Source of the DNA: Nautilus pompilius
Lineage: Eukaryota > Mollusca > Cephalopoda > Nautilida > Nautilidae
NCBI GenBank assembly: GCA_018389105.1
Contig: JACATO010000046.1
Location: 124,001-188,000 of the forward strand
DNA: 64,000 bases
Direction of reading: 5' to 3'
Both the position numbers and the translations under genes were made by a program. The notes beneath the pieces are model-generated. The model searched no databases. It was given only the letters and a program-made list of their open reading frames with translations, and had not been told where the DNA came from. Of the stretch, positions 49,501 through 61,500 are shown one piece after another (the first letter of the stretch is position 1; each line of letters opens with the position of its first letter).

Positions 49501-52500
49501 TTATTGATGGAAGAAAACAGATCGCTGGAGAGATTCCCACTACAATCACTGCCAATGAACAGGCTCGGCTGCACTGCATCTGATGTAGAAGAATCTCCTC
49601 CGTAATTGTTGTCGTCATCCTGTTAAGAAAACAACAAATAAAAGCAAAAACTTGCTGTACTGACCATAGTCGTCACTATTTGTGGGAAATCTACCTTCAT
49701 GCTTCTGAGGTCCAAATCAAACCGTGTAGAGTTAATAAACAATTGTTTTCAAAGTTTGACAAAGCACCTCTTATTTTTTGCAATCAAGAGCTCCCCCTTT
49801 TTTTAAACCATAGAATCCAGGTTACAGCTGCACTAAAACAGGTCAAATACTGCAGTCTCTAGAAGGAAAGAGATCCCACATGAGCGCCCCAGTTAAAGGG
49901 AGAAAACTCCTGCATCACTGGTACACCACCAAAACTGCTTTGAATTTATCTTTGTACAACAAACAATAAAGGCTCCCATTGTCCTTTATATGAGAAAATC
50001 ATTTTGGCTGTTCTAACCAAATGATTTTGCTTTCACACATGTCCATCTCTCTAAAGACCCCCTTTTCCAATCAAGTTAAGAGAATCGAGAGATTCTTGCC
50101 TTAATAATGACAGAAAATATAGCACAAAAATTCAGTCAGATACATAAAAAAAAATACCCAGTATTTTCACACCTGGACATTTCAACAGAACAACAGTAAC
50201 AGGAGGTTACTTTGCTGCTTTTACTTCTGGGTCATGTGCCCAAATATCAAAAAAAAATTGGGAAAATTAACTCATGATTAATATTTCTGGCCACAAACAT
50301 TTCACCTGTTCATTGGCAGGACAGTAGTTGTTCTTATCATTGGCATTTTCATAATCATAGTTTTGAACAGCATCATCCACTCCTTCTGGTCTCTGCACCT
50401 GGCACTGAATCTGGAACAGAAATAAATTGGAAACAATTTAGTGTGGTGTCGTGATGATTTTCTGATGTGCCCAGAAGAATACCCTAGAACAAACTCCTTT
50501 ATTATTTACATTGAAAACAACAAACACCATTGTTCCTTTTCCATTTTGTTCAACCACTCCAAATTATTTTCTTGTAGAGAAGGTGAACAGCTTCTTTTAT
50601 TCTGGGAATTTAAGCAATGGAAATATAGGAAACAAAACTGATAAATGGGTCTGTGAACAGAGAAAACAGTAGTCTGAAATTTAAAAGCATAAAGGGGAAC
50701 TTGCCATGATGGAGGGCTTGAGAAATGTCTGGAACAAGCAGTTTGCCCTGTAATGGAGGTCCACAGGAAATTGCACAAATTCCTTGCTGTACTTGTTGAT
50801 TGTGTTCTTCGTCAGTGAATTGCTTCTTGCTTTCTTGAAAAACCTGTCAAAGACTGGTAGCTCTTCAGGGTCGTAATTGATGCGGAACGCTGGTGCTTTT
50901 ACGCTCTTTTTAGTTTTGTTCTTGCTGGCTGAACTGCTCAGGACAGCTGGAGAGACAGAGAGAATGTGCAGCAAGGACACAAACAGCAAGTTTCATTTAA
51001 TCGAAAAAGAAAAACAACAGATTTTTATAAGTGAAATGAAAAGCATTACTGAAAGAACTAGAAAGCTGCTTACTGTTGAAATGTAAACTGAGGCTTGGAA
51101 TTTTTGCTGCACAACTTTGGCGGTACCGTGAAATGCTTCCTGACGTTAGCTTGTGAAATAACTTCTGGTACCACATTCAAAACAGAAACAAAAGTTTCAT
51201 CTTTTATTAGTACACTAATGGCTACTGTCATGCGCCATGAGACCTAGCACTTCTGAATTCGGTAGACCCCCACAGACATGAAGTACATCAAACAGTGTCA
51301 GTCCCCAGAGAGTGAACCTGAGACCCTCAACTGTAGCAACTCACCATCCGCTGTTTTTTTACTTTAAGAATCATATTCCTTTCAGGGACATTGTCTGCCT
51401 TATTACTTGTCGCTTAGTTCTGGCCACCTACTCCTGCGACTTCACCTTTACCTGAACTTGATTGCCAGTCTATTTCTCCAAGTCTTTAGACACATGACTC
51501 TGCGTTCCATGGCTTGTAGTCTTTTGTTTGAGAGAGTCAAGTTGACAGTGGTGTAGTTCGAGACATTCTCATGTATGAGAAGACTTCCTCCCCCTCCCAC
51601 CTCAAAGAAGCAATTTCCTTACACTCTGCTGTTTGAAATTTTAAAAAGGAAACAAAGCAAGCAAAGTTTTTTGGGTGGTTGGCTTCTGTTCTGTAAAGTG
51701 AAGTGAGAGGCGGTGGACCTGTTACTGCAGCAAGAAGAAACGCACACACAAACACAAACCTCTGGACAATGGACCCGCCCTCCAGTGGACAGGACCAGCC
51801 CACATCTGCAGCAAGTTCGTGCCAAAGTACGAGTATTCAGACGGCTCTGATGAAATGACCTGACTCAGCGACATGACGCTGCCATCTCTGCAAACAAAAA
51901 GTTTTCCAGTCAGGCGGTGACTATGATGACGTGTTCTGCATCACCCTTTAGCCATTAAGCGCCATATCAGCTTGGAAAGCATCTGTCTGTAGAGAAGACA
52001 GACTAAAAGGAATTCTCATCACAAAATTTTCTTCCCTCAAAATCACATCACCTCGACCACCTAACCAAAATGCTAAAATTTAAAACAAAAAAACTAAAAT
52101 TTTTCATCTCAGAAACTACTTGAAGTGTGAATTTAAAATCATGATTGGCTTTTTCTTTAGCAGTATTATGTTGGACTCAAGTCTCCAATTAGCTTGTTTA
52201 CACATCACATAATTATATATATTAGTGCTCAGCCCACAGAATCAACATTCCCTAAGTGTGCACATTTTGAGAAATTCATTATTTAGTTTTTCACATAAAT
52301 GCAGAACAAAAACATTCTGCATCGACTGTTATAACTAAACATGTTTATATGCAGCGTTTTGATAAATTGGATCTAACTAGAATTTATTAGCAGCTAAAAG
52401 TTTAAAATGATACCATGTTTATTTGCCGTGATTTTTAATGATGAACAAGCATGTTTTGATTCTGCCAAAATTTGTATTAAGATTCTTTATTTGTTTCTCT

Positions 52501-55500
52501 TATTCCCACATCCTAGATACTTTAAAGAACTCACTCCAGTTTCCTCCATTGATGTACATCTCTACAGAAAAAGTGTTAAATCAACTGATAAGGAGGGATT
52601 CAGCTAGTCAATTATTTGCCATACACTGGAACTTGACATAGGTAAATAAGCACCAAAGTTTTAAAGAATGCCTCTTTATTCTGGAACTAAACAAAGCAGT
52701 GGTAGGTGGGTTAATTCCTTTGAGTCTTAGGTGTCTTATGTATGAGCTGAATAGACTAGAAATATATCCAAACTAACCAAATATTTAACTTTTACAATTC
52801 TGGATGTCTGCAGTACATAAGCCCAAAATTGTAATTCTACATCAGATAGCAGAAAATTCCCATCTCCAACACTGATACAATTCACTCCCTCGATGAATCA
52901 GGATCCAAAGAGGAAGCTGGCTACTGCCTCCCTTAACTTTCAAGATCCTAATGATTGTTGTTTTGCATTTTATACAAAAACAGTACATTTTCAACTTCAT
53001 TCAAACTAGCTTTATATTTTCTCTTTCTCTCTCAACCTTTCCTACTGCAAGTGTCAGAGGTAGAGACCAAAACAGCAGCAATAAAATTGACTTTAGTGTT
53101 TTTAAAGCACAACGCAGATCAAATTTCTCCAAACCTACTGAATGTTGCCGATGGTAGTTTGAAATGAATCTCCACTTCCAGGATCTTTGCCAAAATACGC
53201 GTCGGTTTCTGAAATAAAAAAGGAAGAGTAAGATCTCTGAGAATTGTTCTTTTTCAAATACATGCAGTGCATTAACAGAGCAATGCAAATTTACCTAATT
53301 AGGATTTTAGTTTTAGACTTCTCACCAAGTGGACAGTAACAGGCTCTTTCAGCTGTGTACAACAACTAATACTAGAGGCCACAATGACAAACAGCCTAAA
53401 ATGTCAGAATGGCTTTGTTAGAAACTTGCTCTAAGAGCATAATTTTAAATCAGTGGAATAAATTACTGGCAGTGGTAGTTAATAGTGATCAAAAACTGTC
53501 TTATTGATTGTATTGTATGCCATCTCTTCTCAATTGAGTCCAGTGACAATGACTTTCTTGCTACTTTAAATAACTATCATATTTTTCAGCATACATATGG
53601 AGTATAAATTGAATTGACTAATTTTCCCATATTGCTTCCTGTCAATCTTGAGTATAGGAGGAGACTATGGAAGTTAATCAAACAAAAACTTTGTAACTCT
53701 GTCACACCACTTCCAGGCTCACAAATATTAATGAGCTTTGTGCATATCATTGCACTAATTTATGGGATGATTTACTGGATAAATGGGGTGTTGGAATGGT
53801 TTTTCAACAAGTTTGTAATCATGGAAAGAGATTTGAAACAAACTGCAAGCGTCATTGTCGGTTCTGGTATCAAAAGCTGACATCAGTGGTGATCTCGTGT
53901 CATTTTCTCCTCCATGTTGAATCGCCTACTTTAAAAAGCTGAATGTGTCAGTTTTATCTGTCTTCGACACTTTCATTTTTGATAGCACAAGTAGATATTC
54001 AGCTCAGTTTCAAGACATCCAACATTTGGAGTTCAAAACTAGGCACCAACACGGTCACCATGTTCAGCTGTTCTCTGATTGGATAATATGGTACACATCT
54101 CCAAAACACCACCATGGTGAATGCTGTACACTAGCAAAAAGAAAGATAGGGAGAAATGTAAAGACAGTGGTCATCAGTTGCAGTTTCTTTGACCTTTAGT
54201 CTCAGCCACACATTTCTCCAACTTAGCTTCAATGTTAGACCAACCAGCTTTGCAGCTGCAATTTGCCCTTTTAGTTTTCTTCGTAGTTTGTAACGTATCC
54301 TTTGCTTTATGCTGGTCCCTAACACATTTTTCACTGACAGTATTTCCTGTGCATGCCCATATTACCAACATATTCTTCAGCAAACTTAAGAACTCCCAGC
54401 TTAAAAGCTGCTGTCTATGAATTGGTGACTTTACAAGAGGCATTTTGGGATGAAGTAGAGGATTTGTTGGAGGTATCTATACATAGAATTGAAATAGATA
54501 GATGGAATTTTATCGGCAGTGTTGACACTGATTGGATAATTTTGCATGCTTCAGTGAGCGCTTTAAAGGTGAATTGCTCGCCCAATCAGCAAACATTACA
54601 GGCAGTAATTTTTGTAGTCTATTTCAATGAGCAATTTTAGTTTATTGCAGAGAAAAAATCAGTGTCATTTTAAAAATTGTTTTCATTAAAGCAAACTGAC
54701 TCTATCCATAGATAAGTCAAGGCTCAGACTTCTAAGAGAAAAAGTAGACTCATACACCAAAAAAATACAGTAATCCAAACCATTCCACCTCATCGTTACA
54801 GTTATACTAATCTGAAGCCAGTCATGGGAGATGAGATAACGAGAGCTATCATAGAAATGTGAAGTCAGGCGACTGCCAACAGGTAACAGACCCACAAGCT
54901 AACTGCCTTTCCTTTTCATGCTTTGATATTGTATTTACCATTTCTACCTATATAGAAGGGCGTTGTTTTCAGAAAAACTAATGCAGAAAAATAAATATAT
55001 TAAGAGAATGTTAAGCATCAGATTCTTAAATGGAAACAAATGATATCACACAAAAACGAAGTAATTTTTGTTAATGTTCAGTTCAGAAGCATAGACAAAT
55101 GTGTTTTCTAAAACACAGAAACAGTTTGTTCTTTCTTTTTCACAATAAAGTTTTCTCTCATCAAAAAGGTCCCTCTACCTATTCCAACCTGATACAGTTG
55201 TCTAGCCTATCTTGGAAATGTTACACATATAAGTACACGACGGCACTGCCCCCACCCAATTTTTGTGCTCCACACACATCTATGAAGCAATTACAGGTGA
55301 CACCAACACACCGGTGGCTAATTGTTGTACTATTTTAACACAGCTAGCGCCCAACATTACTGTTAGTATGTCACAGACCAAGGCTGTCCCTGATTATTCA
55401 CCTCCATCCCAAACCTGTCATTTAGAATAGGCCAATACGGATCCTACCCTGATTTCCATTTTCACCAGCAGCTGTCTCTCCACCATCCTCCTCATCCATG

Positions 55501-58500
55501 AACTCATCCTCATCATCATTAATAACTGGCTCTGCATCCAGGCTAAAAGTACGACTGTTCTGCGTCTGAGAGGCTGGTAGAATATTCTGATGAAGAAAAA
55601 GTTTACAACAGGGTTAACAACAAAATAACCAACCCCACAAAGTTCTGACTCATACAAAGAAGCTAAACAGTCCGCCCGCCCTTTGATCTTTCTACCTTCA
55701 GGAACATTATTCTACAAGTTTCAATAAACAATACGTCAAAGTCAACAGCAGCTAGTTGTTTCATTCTTGATCATGAGTTAGTGTCAAGTGGTGGGATGCA
55801 ACATATAGCACTTCAAGAAAATATCCTCTCATGTTGAGTTTTACTTGCATTACAGACATAAAAATACAGGTGACAATTTCTTTGGTGAGTCTTATCTGAT
55901 CTCGGTTCATCACCTAACACATTGAACCCTTATAAAAAACCACATTTCCCACTATCTTTAGCTGGCACAACTAACCCCTTTTGCAACAGCTACCCTTAGG
56001 AGTCACTTGACACTGACTTTTCCACACTAGAAATTTTCAAACCAAACTGTAAAACATCCCTATAAATTGCATTTCCTGAGACAGTGGTGCAGGAAGCAGA
56101 ACTGATTTGCATTTTCGTCTATACAGAAGTTTTAAAAAACAAAAAGGAATTTTCTGCCCCTTTAGCTATACTACAGCTATTTACAGGTCTTTCAATTAGT
56201 TTATCTTCTAGACATCAACATAGTCATACATATGGCAAGCCTAAAATCTGTAATATACTAGTTCTCTCCAGCTAACTCGCAAATAAGATCGACATAACGG
56301 CCTCTCTTCCATCAAAGTTGATCTAAATGTACTTTTCAGTATCTTCTTGCACAGTCAAATGGTTTTCAGTGTCAAAATAGGCTTCTCTAGTTTTTATATT
56401 TATTGAGTTAAAAATGCTAAGAAAAGAGTAATGGGATAAGTTAGCCAGATGGGCAATTGATTTGAGAAAATGGTACAGACTAAATCCAGGACCAAAGACC
56501 TGGCAAATCATTTCAAGGATCCTCACTGACTAGACACTATTGCACGTGGCTTGGTGGAGTGCTTGGATCAGTCTAGTAGCTGAGCCCAGTGACTGATGAT
56601 AGTTTTTCTCCATCTCTGGATGGAAGGACAAGCTCATGAATAAACAAATATAATCAAATGTTAACATATTTTAGCTTGGATACCGTTCAATGTTTTACCA
56701 AAAAGATTGTAAGTTAGTGCTAACTACCATTGTAGCACGATTTTCTCTCTGGCTGTACAACTCACCAAACTGTTTTTTCCATCCCACCTAACGAGCTTGG
56801 AGTCTTTTAAAAATGCTGCAGACTCACGGTTGAAGAAATCCAATGTGTCAAACAGAGCTGAAAGAAAACAAACCTTATTTCTCTCTGAAGTTGCAGAAGA
56901 ACTCAACCAGGGAAGAAGCATTTAGCAGGAATTTCTGTTTAGATTTTTGTAGAAAAAGTTTAAAATTTAAAGTTATTGGATAAATGTTTTCTCAATGGTG
57001 AACAGTTTAGTTGTTTTGTTTTTTTAATAGTTAAAAAAAAATTAAAACAGTTTTAAACAGAAAATTAGCATGTGGCATTAAGTTATTGGCTTTCTTCTTA
57101 CATTTGATTTCTGTCAAATCAAGGAGAGGCTGACTGTAGGTGTCACTGCACGGCTTCTGCTCTACTTCACATATCACCATTGAAGAGTCAAGTACAATTT
57201 CTTGCCTGTCATTGTAGCAGCTTAGCATGTTCAGCAGCAGTCCGCTGGAACCATATTCATCAAAGGCAGACACCAGTTTCTTGAACACCGGGTCCATCTG
57301 AAACAAGATGGGTTAAGTCAGTTACCTCTCCCAATCTCAAAAAAATATCAGAGAACCCAGTCATTACCCTCAGTATTATTGTATAACAAACACTTATTAC
57401 GCAGATCTCACCTGATATTCCAGTTCAAATTCATCAACATTCAGGTTTTTTAGGTTGGTCTCAATGGTTTTGCTTTTCTGGTTCTACAAAAGAAAAACAA
57501 CACAGCCTAAGTGGATGATATGGTCAGCATCACTACCAGCCACTTTTGAACCAATAGGAGCCCTGACTGAAATAGTGGCCTAGCTGTGGAGAGGTGCACA
57601 GACTTCTACGCACTAGGGTCAGTGCCCTTCCTATGCCAGCAATGGCACATACAGTGCGATGTATGGGAGTTGTTGTTATCATGGCCAATAGCTAGCAATG
57701 GATACAAATAAATGTTCTCTGGATGGTCGACTATTCTATAATGGCTCCATAACTACTTTAAAACTGAGTTAAAATGACTATGTAAAAAAGGATGTTTATA
57801 GTATACACCCAAATAGATGACTACCTCCAGTTAATATTATAAAAGTTGCTTTCCTCTTTTTCTTTTCAATTTCATTTTTTGGGTAAGAGAGGTAATAATT
57901 TATTCCTTTTGTGAAAAATAGCTTAAGGCAGGAGTGTATTTGATCTAAATGTACTTCGTGTGGGCCATACAGCTGGGCACCCATAGGCTTGGTGAGGGTG
58001 GACAAACTGACCGAATGATGTCAAGTGCAGGTAATGTGCCCAGCAATGTCAGCATCATCTCTACATATAATACACGGTGCATGTCACATAACATCACGCT
58101 TGATTTCTCATAAAAAGAGGAATCATCAAAGCCAAAATTTGCGGATGATATTCTCCATGTTATTCTTTAGCAACTTTATCCTCGCATATCTTCCCAGTAT
58201 AGTTAACGTACTTCACAGCACGATTAGTGTTATAATGTCTCTGAACGTTGTACACATTGGCAACAGCAACCAGTTGTGTGCAAATCAACCAGGTTGGCAT
58301 TCCATCCACTTCCACAAAGAAATACGAATTTCTTTACTTTTCTGGAATCACATGACATTCTTTGTCTATTTATCATTTCTTTGATAACATAATTATGGAT
58401 CCTTATCATAGAGTTAAAAAATATCCTGCAATTAAAAATACTTAGCACGACTTGTTCCAAAAGCACAGCAGTGGGTGACTGATACTATCCCCCTTTTAGG

Positions 58501-61500
58501 TGTAGTTGTCAATGAGTAAGATTCCTCTTTGACACTCTCTCGGCTCGCTCTCTGTCTGTTGGTAGTTGGTACCTTGGTCGCTCTCGTGTCATCAACTAGG
58601 AAATTGAGACTGCAAGGTCAAATTCCTCTGGGTATTTTATACTCATTATAGTTTGAAAATCAGATCCAGTCGATAGCTTGATCAGCCTGCAAATCTTGTC
58701 CTCATTGGATAAAATGTGGTGTGGGCCACCAATCAAAGAAGGTGTTACTTAGTTTTAAGCAGTGGGAGCAAAACCAATCCAACTTACGATAGTTTGATTT
58801 GATATAATGTGAGTCAGTTTAGTTCTCTATACAAGGACTAAATTTTATTATACTGGGCTTTACTTCCTTGTATTTTATGTAACTCATCTCTTTTCTTATT
58901 ATTTGTTTTATTGTTGGGTGAGGATTAATCTTATTGTGCTTTTAATTGAATACAATAATTGTCGTACTTCCTCGAAACATCAGTCCTTTGTTCTCTTTAT
59001 TTGGTTATAGTTTGTATGTACATATATGAGAGAGAGTCAACCTGTTTGTCTCCCCACTTACTGCATGGCAATTGTCTCGCCACAATCGATCTTCCATACA
59101 CCAGATGTTCTACCATTAACATTGGCAGGTGATATAAAGGATGAGGTGCTAGAAATGTGTCTATAACAATGCATGTGCTAATGTCTTTAAAGAGCAGGAT
59201 GCAAATAAAAGGTTAGGAGGCATGGTCACCATCAGCCTTTCCACGGGCCGTATGTTTGACCCCCCCCCCCGGGCTTAAGGTAATTTTTAAAATGCCGTAA
59301 ATGAATGAAACAGACATAGATTGATAGAATTTTAGACAATCTCTAAAACTCAAACTCACTCTTTTCTTTATTTTCTGCTGTTTTGGAATGTCACCATGTA
59401 ACTCTTTATTCTCTGCACCATCATCACTGTCTAGGAAACAAAAAGAGCAAGAGAACCATCCAACTAGTTTCAAACAGAAAATCCCCCAACTTCGCTATAA
59501 CCAATCCCAAAGTAAAAAGACAAAAATCTACAAGGAGTTTAGAAAAGTGGGGGAGGAGAAAGAGAGAACAAGGATTCGTCTGTAATTAAAATCCAGTTGC
59601 CGAATAATTTGACAATTTATCTTAGTTCCAGGACCTAAAGCTGCAAAAAGGTCACCGAGAGCAATCCAACAGGACAGTCTCAATCTTTCTCCCTCTCTTT
59701 AATTCAAAGAATTTATAAAGTTTTAAAATTATTTTATGAAGATTCACGCACCAATGACACGGAGAAAAAAACAACAACAGAAAACCCAACTTACAACAGA
59801 TGTTTTCAAATAAATAACAATATTACAAAACATCTCTGTTGAATCCCTCCCACAAACCAGTTCAGCCTTTTCTGTTTGCGTTACCCTGTCTCAGGAATGA
59901 GTGAAATTTTATTTAAAAACCTGACAAAGGTAAAAAGAAAAAGAAAGCCAAGTGACTTCATATAATAGCTAAATATCAGTGGCTTGACGATATTAGCTAT
60001 ACCTTGGACAACTTTCAGAAACTGGACAAACTGTTTCCAAATCCCTTTAAATCAAAGGTAAATTTAATGTACAAAAGTACAGATAAACCAGACATCTGAG
60101 AGAAATTTGCAGTGAGCTTTTATTCCACTGTTACATCCAGATGTAATCAGAAACCAGACAACCCAAGATACTGATTCTAGGTTTCTGCAACGATGAAAGT
60201 GAAACTTATCCAACAGACCCAACAATGTACAGGTTTATTATAATAAATCCATCATATCATCAGTGCTAGATCTTCATTACTTACTGTTTCCCTTGCCAGC
60301 TCCCTGACTGAGGCTGCTCAGAACCTTATAAGTGTCCATATGGATAGCATCAACTCTTCCTGCATAGATCTTGGCACTAGCGTCCAGTGTGGTGCTGGCA
60401 ACCTGGAGGAATAAAAACACCACCCCGCAAAACCCAAACTAAACAGCTTGCTTCATTTCTGTGTCTGATACAACAACTATGCTAAAAATTTTCTCCCATA
60501 TTTTTCTTTTAGTCTGCTAAGTTGTCAAGGGTTATACACATATCCACATATTTTAAAGCCAGCAAACTGTAGTTGACAATGTTCCTGTAGTAAATACCAC
60601 AAAACTTTAGATAAGAGCACCTTGTCCATTTTCCCTGGTAACTTGCACACTACCCTGTCCACACAGATATCCAAATGTCTCAAAGGCTGTAACTAAAAAA
60701 ACAGCCACAAAACAACACATTACTAATGACAAACAAAACACATTACTGGCGATTTACAATCAAAATAAGTAAGCCTACCTGAAAATTTTCCAGTTCCTTT
60801 TTCTTCATCAGGTCAGTCATATAATCTATGAGGTGCAGTTCAAAGGCATTATTTGCATTTATTTTCTATTTAGAAAAAATTCAAATAAATTTAAGGAAAA
60901 AAACAAAATCATACTAAAAGGTAAATATATCAAAAAGTATCTTGTTTTATGCTAGTTTGTTTGCTTGACTTTTACAATACATCTATTGCTCATATCAGGC
61001 ATATCTAGCCTCTACAATTAAGGATGCCTCAAGTTATAATATCTATGGCACAATATTCTAATAGCTTAAGCAAACAAATATCTGCTGTTAAAGATATAGC
61101 AGCTGCCCACTTTATAAAATGGTTAAAAAAAAACAGATAATTTAATTAATAAGGCCTTAATGACTTTAAAAAGGTAGCCATTTTAATGGTGCATAGATGC
61201 TCATGAATACCTACATACCAAATTTCATTCATTTAGATTTTTGACTGTCATGTAAGTCATCTTCAGTTTCTTTGTACAATTTGGTGTTTAGACAGTACAA
61301 GTATCATGTGATGCAGTACTTACATTTTCAGTAGAGAGCATTATACAGTTGGAATAATGATCAGCAAGTTGGGAGCTGCTCAGCCCATTCAGCAGGTGAG
61401 AACTATTCCTGAAAAAGAAGCAACACTAAATGTCACCAAAACGATGCTAGTTAACCCATAGGATTGGCGGACTCACTGGCGTTAGACCAACAATAAAGAG

